Of a DNA stretch of 46,344 bases, positions 37,767-45,358 are shown piece by piece. How positions within the stretch are numbered: the stretch's first letter is position 1; the number at the start of each line of letters is the position of its first letter. The notes beneath the pieces were generated by a model that was not told the origin of the DNA, did no database searches, and worked only from the letters and a program-made list of their open reading frames with translations. The translations under genes and the position numbers were made by a program. This DNA comes from a virus, in IMG/VR virus record IMGVR_UViG_3300044940_000032, positions 1 through 46,344 of that record. The stretch is one strand, 5' to 3'.

Positions 37767-37952
37767 TCACGACCCCTTGCGCTTCGGCTTGAACAGCGCG
37801 GCATCCGGGCCGCAGCGGCTGACATCGTCGCGCGCGTCGATGCAGTATGCGTCGATGGTCCGACCAGACTTCCCGGCAAGTCCGATGCGGTAGCGCGCTG
37901 CCGAGCACCGCTCGCCGCCGGCAGCATTTGTGGCTTCGTCAGGCTTGGTCAT
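37767..37952 (-). CDS. Cys-containing small protein, paralogue A
   Basis: This 61-residue protein contains GGERCSAARYRIGLAGKSG, YCIDARD and SRCGPDAALFKP. It shares most of this core with the longer protein encoded at 39303-39572 (GGERCAAVRYRVGLGGRSG, YCIDARD, SRCGPDAVLFKP), so the two are paralogues within 1.6 kb. The three Cys could hold zinc together with a His or Asp; paralogue B has two more Cys (CRAC). Function unknown; similar short Cys proteins occur in phages of Gram-negative hosts. Confidence 0.65.
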   Translation of the reverse strand: MTKPDEATNAAGGERCSAARYRIGLAGKSGRTIDAYCIDARDDVSRCGPDAALFKPKRKGS

Positions 37953-37991
37953 GTGGCGTCTCCCGCTTAGCTCGATCGTTGCGCCCCAGCC

Positions 37992-38843
37992 TCACGCCAT
38001 CGCCAGGGCGTGCCCGCGCGGCACTTTGAAGCCGGCCGCCTTGGCGTGCCCACCGCCGCCGTACAGCTTCGCCACGTCCGACACGTCCACGCCGTCGTCG
38101 GTGGCGCGCAGGCTGAACACGCGGCCATCGGCCGTGTCCCAGTAGCAGGCCGCGAACGGCTCTCCCTGGGCCATCAGGTGCGCGGCATCGCTCGCCATCG
38201 TGTACGGCAGGCTGGCCACCGGCACGTCATGGGTGCCGATCACCATGCGGCGCTTGCACACGGCCACCAGCTCTGCCACGTCCTTGTGGTGCTTGCGCTC
38301 GATGGCGGCGCCGGCCGCGGTCATCTTCAGCAGTTCAACCTGATCGGCGCTCATCAGCTTGTCCCACGTCTCGAAGCTGTACTCAAGGCTGAAGACCACC
38401 GCGTGAATCTCGCGGGTGCCGGGCAGCTTGAAACGCCACAGGTCGCGGTCTTCCACATGGCCAAGCAGCAGCGGTCGGTCTTCGCCGGGGAACAGGTAGT
38501 CCCACGCCAAGGTGGCGCCGCTGCGGTTCAAGTCGGTGAAGTGCGCCAGTTTCTTCGGCTCGCCGGCCCCGCTGTCCTGCATGAACAGCGGCTGCAAGTC
38601 TTCGATGGCGGTCTTGTGGTGGTCGATCAGGCACACGCTGTTCGCGACCTTCAGCATCTGCTCCACTACCGCGCGCTTGTAGCTGAAGTCCACGAGGTAC
38701 ACGTCGCGCCCGGTCACGTCGGGCGGGTCTTGCTGGTGCACGCCTGCCACGTAGTCGGCGCCAGTGCCGTACTTGCGCCAGAAGCACCACGCGGCACTGA
38801 AGCCGTCTGCACAGTTGCCGTGGTAGATCACGAGTGGTCGCAT
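37992..38843 (-). CDS. DHH/DHHA1 family phosphoesterase
   Basis: This 283-residue enzyme has the DHH set: HGNCADGFSAAW (9-20), VDFSY (near 51), DHHKTA (74-79, the DHH triad), and VEDRDLW (near 130). It ends in GGGGHAKAAGF (265-275), the DHHA1 substrate motif. Family members (NrnA, DhhP, GdpP) split short oligonucleotides, pAp or linear and cyclic dinucleotides using Mn2+. In this phage it could recycle nucleotides or remove host signalling nucleotides; the choice cannot be made from sequence. It is close in length to NrnA. Confidence 0.88.
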   Translation of the reverse strand: MRPLVIYHGNCADGFSAAWCFWRKYGTGADYVAGVHQQDPPDVTGRDVYLVDFSYKRAVVEQMLKVANSVCLIDHHKTAIEDLQPLFMQDSGAGEPKKLAHFTDLNRSGATLAWDYLFPGEDRPLLLGHVEDRDLWRFKLPGTREIHAVVFSLEYSFETWDKLMSADQVELLKMTAAGAAIERKHHKDVAELVAVCKRRMVIGTHDVPVASLPYTMASDAAHLMAQGEPFAACYWDTADGRVFSLRATDDGVDVSDVAKLYGGGGHAKAAGFKVPRGHALAMA

Positions 38844-38864
38844 TACATCTTCCTTTCGCTTCGG

Positions 38865-39041
38865 TTAGAGGGGGCGCAACGTCGGCGCGGGGCCGCCCGT
38901 TACCTCGAACGTCAGAGAGGCAACAAACGCCAGTGCCGCGACGATAGCCACAAGCGCAACGGCGTAAATCAGCAGATACACCAGTCCCTCGGCGCGCGAC
39001 TGCGCCTCGTCGTCGGTGTCAGAAAACAGGTCATCGTTCAT
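38865..39041 (-). CDS. Small single-pass membrane protein
   Basis: This 58-residue protein has an acidic N-terminus and one strong hydrophobic segment (LVYLLIYAVALVAIVAALAF). The ATG at 39041 lies behind GGAG; a start at 39131 would run through the neighbouring gene. It could be an inner-membrane early protein (superinfection exclusion or host takeover), but nothing specific is visible. Confidence 0.6.
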   Translation of the reverse strand: MNDDLFSDTDDEAQSRAEGLVYLLIYAVALVAIVAALAFVASLTFEVTGGPAPTLRPL

Positions 39042-39051
39042 CGTTCGACTC

Positions 39052-39306
39052 CTAGAGTCTGATCGCACCCAGGGCTTCGAGCGTTCGCACGGCTTTCGCC
39101 CACGCTTCTTTTTTCGTGTAACCAATGCCAAGCAACATGCGCCCGAAAGCGTGCCGGCTGTATTCAGTATTCAGTCGAGCCAACTCATCGCGGTTTATGT
39201 CCCACACACACCATTCGCCCGTAGTTTCCCGCTCTGCGCCGGCGTTCGGGTAGCGGCTGCGCACCTTCATCTCGTCGCTGTCACGCTCGGTAGGCTCGGG
39301 CTTCAC
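39052..39306 (-). CDS. Small phage protein of unknown function
   Basis: This 84-residue protein starts at GTG 39306, overlapping the stop of paralogue B (GTGA). It contains GEWCVWDINRDELARLN and AWAKAVRTLEALGAI, the latter an amphipathic helix. No family recognised. The longer reading from 39444 is a shadow of paralogue B. Confidence 0.55.
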   Translation of the reverse strand: MKPEPTERDSDEMKVRSRYPNAGAERETTGEWCVWDINRDELARLNTEYSRHAFGRMLLGIGYTKKEAWAKAVRTLEALGAIRL

Positions 39307-39572
39307 GGCAGTTCCCTCTTGGGTTTGAACAGCACGGCATCCGGGCCGCAGCGACTGCCTTCGTCGCGTGCGTCGATGCAGTACATGTTGAGGGTGCGCC
39401 CGGAGCGACCGCCAAGTCCGACGCGGTAGCGCACTGCCGCGCACCGCTCACCGCCGGCGCCGTGCCTGTCGACACCGACGACGTAGTGAACGCATGCGCG
39501 GCAGGTGACGCGTTCTTCCCACCACTTCTGAGTGCGCGGGTGAACGCGCAGGAAGGCGAGGTCGATCTCCAT
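39303..39572 (-). CDS. Cys-rich small protein, paralogue B
   Basis: This 89-residue protein is the longer relative of the protein at 37767-37952. It has an extra N-terminal part with CRACVHYV, then GAGGERCAAVRYRVGLGGRSG and YCIDARDEGSRCGPDAVLFKPKR. Five Cys suggest zinc binding. It is coupled to the next gene (ATGA) and its coding DNA is similar to that of paralogue A over about 130 bp. Function unknown. Confidence 0.7.
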   Translation of the reverse strand: MEIDLAFLRVHPRTQKWWEERVTCRACVHYVVGVDRHGAGGERCAAVRYRVGLGGRSGRTLNMYCIDARDEGSRCGPDAVLFKPKRELP

Positions 39573-40057
39573 CAGTCAACCTGCGTGAGGGCGGCCTCGA
39601 AGGCCGTGATGGTCTCGGGGCTTGCGCCCAGAGGCGGGAACTGGAGGTCCGACGCACCACTGCGCGCCTCGATCTTGTCGGCCAGCTGGCGCAGCTGCTT
39701 GACGATCTCGTCATTGCGCGTACACAGGCGATCAAGCGTTGCCTGAATATCAGCGGCGGACCTGATCAGCTTGGCGATGCCGGACTCCATGTGGTTGAGC
39801 GAGACGACCTGCACCTTGCCGCGCTTGCTGGCGGCGGCTTCCTTTTTCGCTTGGACCGCGCGCCACTTCTCGTCGATACGCTTGCGCTGCTGCGCGAGGT
39901 ACTCGCGCGCCCGCTCGTCGTACAGCTTCATGCGGCCGTTGACGCCGGTGGTCGAGACGGGCTCGATGCCAGCCTTCTTGAGCATCGTCTGCGCGTGGGC
40001 GTTCGCTAACCCGAACTCGTGGGAGAGGGTCGTGACAGTGTAGAGGGTCTGAGTCAT
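39572..40057 (-). CDS. HTH plus coiled-coil protein, putative DNA-binding
   Basis: This 161-residue protein has an N-terminal winged-helix/MerR-like HTH (TLSHEFGLANAHAQTMLKKAG, about 9-29, then NGRMKLYDERAREYL). A long charged coiled coil with a basic patch (RKRIDEKWRAVQAKKEAAASK) follows at about 55-80, then a second helix bundle. It may regulate phage genes or organise DNA. AAAGGA precedes the ATG, and a sigma70-type promoter lies about 40-70 bases upstream, so it can start its own transcript. Confidence 0.65.
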   Translation of the reverse strand: MTQTLYTVTTLSHEFGLANAHAQTMLKKAGIEPVSTTGVNGRMKLYDERAREYLAQQRKRIDEKWRAVQAKKEAAASKRGKVQVVSLNHMESGIAKLIRSAADIQATLDRLCTRNDEIVKQLRQLADKIEARSGASDLQFPPLGASPETITAFEAALTQVD

Positions 40058-40096
40058 GATGGTCCTTTCAGGTGGTTGGGAGTTGAAGGGGAGCAG

Positions 40097-40126
40097 AGTT
40101 TACAGACGGGCGTCAAGTTACGTCAA
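40097..40126 (-). promoter_or_regulatory. Leftward sigma70-type promoter for the HTH/coiled-coil gene
   Basis: TTGACG (40121-40126), 18 bases, TAAACT (40097-40102) on the leftward strand. A second TTGACG copy 10 bases downstream makes a short direct repeat (GTCAAG twice). The -35 overlaps the end of the upstream gene. Confidence 0.55.
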
Positions 40127-40345
40127 GCAGGCCACGCATTTCTGCAGGGCGAGCTGCAGGCGTTCGAGTGCCAGGCGCGCTCCCGGCCGACCATAGTCGG
40201 CCTGGGCATGGACGTAGGACATCGCGTACTCCATCGCATCGGCGGCTTCGCGCAGAATCGCGTCGAGTCTGGCCAGCTCGTCGGCCGCCGCACGCTGCAG
40301 CGCCAGCGACGGCCCCTGGTTGATGAGTGCTTCGCGCAGTTTCAC
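40118..40345 (-). CDS. Small helical phage protein, unknown
   Basis: This 75-residue protein starts at GTG 40345, coupled to the upstream stop (GTGA). It is nearly all helical (ALQRAAADELARLDAILREAA; ALERLQLALQKCVACL). It could be a small coiled-coil adaptor. Longer readings of the frame upstream are shadows. Confidence 0.55.
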   Translation of the reverse strand: MKLREALINQGPSLALQRAAADELARLDAILREAADAMEYAMSYVHAQADYGRPGARLALERLQLALQKCVACLT

Positions 40346-40809
40346 GGGTTCTCCTCGTCTTCGGACAGTACATCGGTCAGCGGGCGCAGCTCGCTGGGCG
40401 GTCGCGTCGCTGGCAGGCCGAACAGGGCCACGCCGCCTTCGGCGACGGACCACGTGCGGGCCTGCGAGTCAAACACGTACAGATACTCGCCGCCGCACTG
40501 TTGAGTCAATGCCTGCAGTGCCCGCAGGTCAGTCGAGCTGATTGCGTGAGTTTCGACCTCACCTCGGTCTCGGCCGTATGCCTCGCACCATTCGGGGTGC
40601 CCGGGCGAACCGAAATCATGCCTGTCACCCAGCGCCTCGCCGAGACTCGACAGATCGCCGAGAGCGATCAAAGCCTCGACCTTGTCGGGGTCGGTGTAGT
40701 GATCGAGCAGGACCCGCCCGACCCCGGACGGGTAGCCGTCCCAGTGGCAGTAGATGGACTCGAAGGCGCCGCCGGGGCGGGCGACAGCGATGCGGCAACG
40801 TGTGGCCAT
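40342..40809 (-). CDS. Phage protein with IYCHWDGYP motif, amidoligase-cassette companion
   Basis: This 155-residue protein begins MATRCRIAVARPGG and has SIYCHWDGYPSGVG (18-31), LLDHYTDPDKV and LIALGDLSSLG. This signature is frequent in phage genomes, commonly near amidoligase/amidotransferase-like genes; no function is established. The His-Trp-Asp-Gly-Tyr core might be a substrate-binding site or a modification target. AAAGGA precedes the ATG. Confidence 0.65.
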   Translation of the reverse strand: MATRCRIAVARPGGAFESIYCHWDGYPSGVGRVLLDHYTDPDKVEALIALGDLSSLGEALGDRHDFGSPGHPEWCEAYGRDRGEVETHAISSTDLRALQALTQQCGGEYLYVFDSQARTWSVAEGGVALFGLPATRPPSELRPLTDVLSEDEENP

Positions 40810-40821
40810 GGCGGGTTCCTT

Positions 40822-41196
40822 TCAGTATTCAGAGGGAAGGATGAGGGCGAATCGCTCGCCCTCGTCGGCGAGGAAGAACGTCAGCCTGCCCAGCGGCAGG
40901 TCGGTGTGGTCGATGAAGCGGGTCCACACCGGGGGGTCCTCGTCGTTGACGGACAGCTCGATGGTCGCAGCATCGTCGGCCACGGTCACGTGAACGACCC
41001 CCAGGTAGCTGCCGCTGTTGCGCAGCGGCTTGAGGCACTCGGTGGCGATGATGTCAAGCAGCCAGTGGCACCCGGCATCGGCCACCTCCTGCACCCCGTC
41101 GGAGTACTGGAACTGGCGCACCAGTGGGTGACGCACGAAGAAATTCGCCCCATTGCGAAACGCCGTGTAGGCGTTGGTGAGTTTGGCAGTGTCCAT
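40822..41196 (-). CDS. DUF6876-like protein, amidoligase-cassette companion
   Basis: This 124-residue protein has QFQYSDGVQEVADAGCHWLLDIIAT (residues 28-52) and ends in a series of strands including FIDHTDLPLGRLTFFLADEG. The pattern (Y-x-DG-V near the start, W-x-x-D-I, then HTDLPL) resembles the DUF6876 family seen in phages and bacteria. Function unknown. It is placed 2 bases after the amidotransferase stop, so it probably serves that pathway. Confidence 0.6.
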   Translation of the reverse strand: MDTAKLTNAYTAFRNGANFFVRHPLVRQFQYSDGVQEVADAGCHWLLDIIATECLKPLRNSGSYLGVVHVTVADDAATIELSVNDEDPPVWTRFIDHTDLPLGRLTFFLADEGERFALILPSEY

Positions 41197-41198
41197 GT

Positions 41199-42485
41199 TC
41201 AGGCTCCTTCAAAAGACGTGTGGGCCGAGACCCACGAAAACGCTGCGCTGCGCGCAGCCTCGAACGACTCGTGGTTGATGTCGGCGTGCACGACGCTACC
41301 GTCGGGATCCTCGACAACGAAACTCCAGCCGTCGTGGTCGAGATCGATGTCGATGCGGTGTCCCATGAAGTACAGGACCTGCGAGCGGTCATCGTCGTCC
41401 TCGCCAGCGTGCGGCGACTCCTCGTCCGTGTCAACCCAGTCGAAGTAGTAGCACATGCACTCGGCGACCATCTGGGGATCGGTACGCGCCGTGGCCTCGA
41501 GGACCGACGCATAGCCGTTCATGATGCCCGTGCAGATGGCCTTCTCGCGCTTGGTCATGATCTCCTCGCCGGCGAGCGCCTCGCGCACCGACCTGGTCGG
41601 GACCGGATCGAGGTACGTCAGCGCCGCACGAATGGCCTCCTTCGGAAACTGCTCGATGGTCTCGGCGCACGCATCGACGTCGGGGCGCGTCAGGTCGTGG
41701 AGGAACTGATCGCGATCGAAGCGATCCGCGCGCGGCCTGACCACGTCCGCCACGTCCACCGCCTGCCGGGTGGCACGGCCATACAGGTCCACCACCTTGG
41801 CGTCGGACCGGTCGTGCCGCCACGAATCGTAGTCGTCCAGGTCGTCCCAGCGTCCACGCCCCCAGCCCGAGTAGCCGCTCACACTGAACACCTTGCGGTA
41901 GCCGGGAATCAGCAGGCTCGGGTCCCACGCATACGTGTTGGCGAACCACATCCCGTCGTGCTCGATGCCCTGATCGCGGTTGACGATGGTCATCTCGCCG
42001 TCGTCGTCGATGAAGACGAAGCGGTTGTTTTCGATGAACTCGCCCACCATCGACGCGAAGCCCCGGCTGTGGACGATCTTGGGGTGCATCGCCACCGCAT
42101 CGGCCAGGTAGTCCTGGATGAAGTGCCACGTGTCGGAGCGGGTCCTGTCGGTGTCGTTGCCGGTGTGCAGGACTCCGTTGTGCGCCATCGCCACCTTGCC
42201 CGGCACGACGACATACGGGTGGCAGTTGTCGTGGTTCGTATGCCCGTGCGTGGTCCAGCGGAAATGCACGACGAGGTTGCGGTCGTCGCTCGGGTAGTCG
42301 CGAATCTGGGCGACGAGGTCTTCGATGGTCCTGGGCAGGGTCTTGACGATCTTGAGCCCGCGCCTGTTGGCCCATGCGGCCCCCAGGCCGTCGGGGTTTG
42401 ACTTGAAGAGGCTTTCGAGCACGTCACGCCGCTCGAGCAGCAGGGTGCGAATCTTGCCCGAGGGGCCTGCGATGATCTGGCACAT
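41199..42485 (-). CDS. Class II glutamine amidotransferase-like Ntn hydrolase
   Basis: This 428-residue protein begins MC, so after Met removal Cys2 is the N-terminal nucleophile of class II amidotransferases. The supporting set is in place: HFRWTTHGH (75-82, Arg-Gly type site), NHDNCHPY (84-91), AHNGVL (101-106, Asn-Gly oxyanion site) and RSDT (116-119). It should release ammonia from glutamine. The C-terminal 200 residues are an acidic added domain. It lies directly after the predicted amidoligase, which would be the ammonia or amide-using partner, though amidoligases of this type can also join amines directly. Confidence 0.8.
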   Translation of the reverse strand: MCQIIAGPSGKIRTLLLERRDVLESLFKSNPDGLGAAWANRRGLKIVKTLPRTIEDLVAQIRDYPSDDRNLVVHFRWTTHGHTNHDNCHPYVVVPGKVAMAHNGVLHTGNDTDRTRSDTWHFIQDYLADAVAMHPKIVHSRGFASMVGEFIENNRFVFIDDDGEMTIVNRDQGIEHDGMWFANTYAWDPSLLIPGYRKVFSVSGYSGWGRGRWDDLDDYDSWRHDRSDAKVVDLYGRATRQAVDVADVVRPRADRFDRDQFLHDLTRPDVDACAETIEQFPKEAIRAALTYLDPVPTRSVREALAGEEIMTKREKAICTGIMNGYASVLEATARTDPQMVAECMCYYFDWVDTDEESPHAGEDDDDRSQVLYFMGHRIDIDLDHDGWSFVVEDPDGSVVHADINHESFEAARSAAFSWVSAHTSFEGA

Positions 42486-42524
42486 GGTGAGGTCCTTTCA
42501 GTGGTGGTTAGTGGTGGTAGTGAA

Positions 42525-44273
42525 TCAGGCAGCAGCGAGCAATTCCTTCTGAGGCTCGCGCCACGCCCCGTGCTTGTTGGTCACGCCGAGCCACTTGCAC
42601 AGGTGGTGGTACTGGCGAGCGTGGGAACGCAGCCAGTCGGTGAACGCCTTGGCCGTGAGGTTCTTGTAGGACGCCGTGCGGCAGTACACGACGATGGCGT
42701 GGGTGAACTCCAGCTGCGCGAACATCCGGTCCTTGCGCAGGGACGCCCGAAACAGGCGCACCTCGACGGTGTTCTGGCTGCCGTAGTCGTTGTCATCCAG
42801 CCCGAGGCGACGCGACTCGCTGCGCGTCAGGTTGGTCAGGTTGACCATGACGTGGCGCCTGGGCGACTTGTTCTTGAGCGCCTTGAGCGGGTCGGTGATC
42901 TGGTCCGGCCTGCCGTAGTCCCACCCAGCGTAATCCTGAGCCCACTTGTCCTCCTGCGGGTGGCGACCTGCGATGCTGCGCAGGAAGCACGCGTTGTCCG
43001 GCGTGTTGAAGAACTGCAGGAACTTGCCGAGCGACAGGGCCGTGAACGCCCGGGAGTCGATGTGCACGTGCATGCCGCAGGTGCCGGCATCCCACGCCTT
43101 GAGCCGCCTGGGTTTCCACGCGCCGAACCGCGCGAGGTGGCGCGCCAGCGAAGTGGGCCGCGTGACGATCTCGATGCCGTTGCAGCCGATGGACGCATCG
43201 GCCTTGCAGATGACGTGGTCGTCGCCGAGCTGGTCGCGAATGTCGCGCACCGCACCGGACACGGTGCCGGACGTGACGACGGTTTCCAGCTCGATGCCCA
43301 TGTGGAAGTCGCCGCTGCTGGACGTGGTGAACGACGGGTCCACGCGCAGGAAGTCAAGCACGTCCGCGCCATACACCATGCGACGGTCGGGGTCGCGCGT
43401 GGAGTCCCCGTCCTCGTCCTCGTCCTCATCATAGTCGGGCTCGTCATAGTCGGGCTCGGGGTTCAGGTGATACTCGCCGTCGCGCTCCCAGTAGTAGACG
43501 TCCTCGCGCCAGCGGTACGTGCCGTCGTCGACCACCTGCACGACCTCGTCCGCGAAACACGAATCGCACACGGTGGAGCGGCTGAAACGCGGGCCGATCT
43601 GGTGGGACTCTTCCTCCACGCACACGTGCCCGCAGTCGGACAGGCGGGGCAGGTGTCCCTCGCAGACGTCGTGGTCGCGCAGCGCCTCGCGCAGCCGGTT
43701 GACGGTGCGTTCCAGGGACGTGTGCGAGACCACGTTCTGCAGGATGTCCAGCGTCTCGACAAGGTCAAAGGCGTAGTCCCGGCAGTCGTCGGCGATGAGG
43801 CGGCGCACCTGCAGGCACAGCTGCCAGTACAGGTCGCGGGCGCGGGGGATGCGATGCGGCGGCACGCCACTGAGGCGATGGATGGGCGCAACGGCGAACC
43901 GGCTGCCGGGATACAGCACGTACCGATACTCCTCGCACAGCGCCAGGCGTTCCCCGGCAGTGGGCGCGATCTGCACCGGCGGCCGGACGTCGACGGCGTT
44001 GCGGTCCCACAAGTTGTTGCCCCACAGAATGCGACCGGCGCACCGCATCGTGCCCCACGTCCGCCTGACTTCGTCGGTGCAATTCGCGCGCCGCACGATA
44101 TTCCACTTCGACAGATCGTCGTACCTCCATGCGAGGATATTCGGCGTGAACATCACGACATAGGGGTAGTTCAGGTGCACGCTGAAATACTTGTAAGGGG
44201 TCAGCACCGTGTCGAGGATTTCTTCACGGGTAGGTTCGCGGGCAGATTCGTTGGTCGTATTGGTAGCGGTCAT
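42525..44273 (-). CDS. Predicted amidoligase (COOH-NH2 ligase, glutamine synthetase-like fold)
   Basis: This 582-residue protein ends in an amidoligase_2-type domain: GDFHMGIELET (321-331, metal-binding Glu pair), KADASIGCNGIEIVTRP (357-373), CGMHVHID (399-406) and VEVRLFRASL (near 510), the Arg for phosphate. Such enzymes use ATP to join a carboxyl to an amine on peptides or proteins. The front has an added Cys cluster (C204, C214, C218, C236, C239), probably zinc-binding, and an acidic linker DEDEDED near 283-290. The substrate is unknown. Its neighbour is an amidotransferase, fitting a small modification pathway. Confidence 0.85.
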   Translation of the reverse strand: MTATNTTNESAREPTREEILDTVLTPYKYFSVHLNYPYVVMFTPNILAWRYDDLSKWNIVRRANCTDEVRRTWGTMRCAGRILWGNNLWDRNAVDVRPPVQIAPTAGERLALCEEYRYVLYPGSRFAVAPIHRLSGVPPHRIPRARDLYWQLCLQVRRLIADDCRDYAFDLVETLDILQNVVSHTSLERTVNRLREALRDHDVCEGHLPRLSDCGHVCVEEESHQIGPRFSRSTVCDSCFADEVVQVVDDGTYRWREDVYYWERDGEYHLNPEPDYDEPDYDEDEDEDGDSTRDPDRRMVYGADVLDFLRVDPSFTTSSSGDFHMGIELETVVTSGTVSGAVRDIRDQLGDDHVICKADASIGCNGIEIVTRPTSLARHLARFGAWKPRRLKAWDAGTCGMHVHIDSRAFTALSLGKFLQFFNTPDNACFLRSIAGRHPQEDKWAQDYAGWDYGRPDQITDPLKALKNKSPRRHVMVNLTNLTRSESRRLGLDDNDYGSQNTVEVRLFRASLRKDRMFAQLEFTHAIVVYCRTASYKNLTAKAFTDWLRSHARQYHHLCKWLGVTNKHGAWREPQKELLAAA

Positions 44274-44321
44274 TTCAGTTCTCTAGTCAGGTTGGTGGGT
44301 GGAAAGTAAACGGATGCCGGG

Positions 44322-44498
44322 TCACAGGCCGATCACCAGCAGTGCCGCGACAAGGCACGCGAGGAAAAACACCAGCCACGCCATCTCGTGGCGCGACGGG
44401 TTCTTGTAGGGACCCTCGATGGGGTCCATGGACGCGGGGCGCCACGGGCTGGAGTGGGTGCGCCCGTGCAGGATCTGGCGGTGTTCGGGAAGGGCCAT
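44322..44498 (-). CDS. Small membrane protein before the amidoligase
   Basis: This 58-residue protein has a hydrophilic front (MALPEHRQILHGRTHSSPW) and a C-terminal hydrophobic helix (MAWLVFFLACLVAALLVIGL) that ends the protein, a tail-anchor layout. GGAG precedes ATG 44498. It may be the membrane partner or substrate of the amidoligase pathway, but this is only positional. Confidence 0.55.
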   Translation of the reverse strand: MALPEHRQILHGRTHSSPWRPASMDPIEGPYKNPSRHEMAWLVFFLACLVAALLVIGL

Positions 44499-44527
44499 CG
44501 TGTGGTCTCCAGTGGTGGGGTGGCGTG

Positions 44528-44562
44528 AAAAAGCCCGCGCGGCTGATGAGTGCTGCGCGGGC
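44528..44562 (-). terminator. Rho-independent terminator after the first two early genes
   Basis: Leftward strand: GCCCGCGC (44562-44555) and GCGCGGGC (44540-44533) form a perfect 8-bp stem with a loop of 14 bases that can pair further, followed by TTTTT (44532-44528). Confidence 0.8.
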
Positions 44563-44623
44563 CAGGGGAGGTGGCGGGAAAAGATGGCCCGCGAAGGGGC
44601 CTGGAAGGGCCGTGGTGGCGCGA

Positions 44624-45043
44624 TCAGGTGGTGGGCGACACAAGGGTGCGTGCGTAAGCCTCCAGTTGCTCGTACACCCACTTTTCGCCACCGAGGGCGT
44701 ACAGCTTGTTGTACTCGTCGTCCGTCAACAGCACATTGACGCGGTGGCGCTTGCGCAAGTGGGGGGGAAGGCGTTGACGCCCCGGGTGGGCCTTCGCGCG
44801 TTGCGGCGGCGGGTGGGTCTTGTTGTTGGCCGCCAGGAAAACGTGCACGGTCGTCTGCAGCACGCCCTTGTCCCTGTAGTCAGTCTCGTGCAGGGGGAAC
44901 CACTGGCGGGCTTCGTCTGCACTGTCGGCGACGTGCAGCACCTCTTTCGTGAACTCGTCGACGACGATGTACTTCTTGCGGCCGTGGGCGTCGCGTGGCA
45001 CCAGGGCGTCGTATTCGTGATCGGGGAAAGGGTGGATGACCAT
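44624..45043 (-). CDS. First-operon early protein of unknown function
   Basis: This 139-residue protein has a beta-type front (MVIHPFPDHEYDALVPRD; KKYIVVDEFTKEVLHVADS), a basic Pro-rich middle (PPPQRAKAHPGRQRLPP) and a back that resembles a small DNA-binding helix pair (RHRVNVLLTDDEYNKLYAL). The last part is like ribbon-helix-helix proteins. Being among the first genes from the right-hand promoter, it could act in host takeover or gene control. Not recognised. Confidence 0.55.
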   Translation of the reverse strand: MVIHPFPDHEYDALVPRDAHGRKKYIVVDEFTKEVLHVADSADEARQWFPLHETDYRDKGVLQTTVHVFLAANNKTHPPPQRAKAHPGRQRLPPHLRKRHRVNVLLTDDEYNKLYALGGEKWVYEQLEAYARTLVSPTT

Positions 45044-45046
45044 GGG

Positions 45047-45286
45047 TTACTCCTCGGTGGGATAGGGGGTAGAAGCGAGAAGGGCGCGCAGCCAGTCGGC
45101 GCCGCGAATGGAGGTCCAGATGGCGCGCTCTGCATCGGTGAAGTACAGCGCCTTCGGGGTGCGCGGGGTGCTGCGGGTGCCGATGGGGGACATGGCCGGG
45201 GGCGTCCAGGTGGTGGGTGCGGGTGGTGCTGGTGGAGCCAACGGGGTGTAGTCATCGTCGTCGTGAACGAAGGGCAAGTCGTGCAT
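45047..45286 (-). CDS. First gene of the leftward transcript, unknown
   Basis: This 79-residue protein has an acidic start (MHDLPFVHDDDDY), a Pro/Thr/Ala-rich linker and a helical end (YFTDAERAIWTSIRGADWLRALL). GGAG precedes ATG 45286. It lies 3 bases before the next gene and about 40 bases after the predicted -10. First-transcribed phage genes often attack host functions; that is inference from position only. Confidence 0.5.
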   Translation of the reverse strand: MHDLPFVHDDDDYTPLAPPAPPAPTTWTPPAMSPIGTRSTPRTPKALYFTDAERAIWTSIRGADWLRALLASTPYPTEE

Positions 45287-45323
45287 GAGGGTCTCCTGAA
45301 GCGCCAGAAGCGGCGCGGGGGCG

Positions 45324-45358
45324 ATTGTAGACTAAGAACGAACGTAAGAACGTAAGTA
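45324..45358 (-). promoter_or_regulatory. Leftward early promoter with overlapping GTAAG/GAACG motifs
   Basis: On the leftward strand TACAAT (45324-45329) is a good -10. The region where -35 should lie is filled by GTTCTTAC/GTTCGTTCTTA words (45335-45358), the same words as in the downstream 55-bp repeats. An activator or repressor recognising this word could control the whole early block. The classical -35 is poor, which suggests an activator or a phage-specific factor. Confidence 0.5.
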
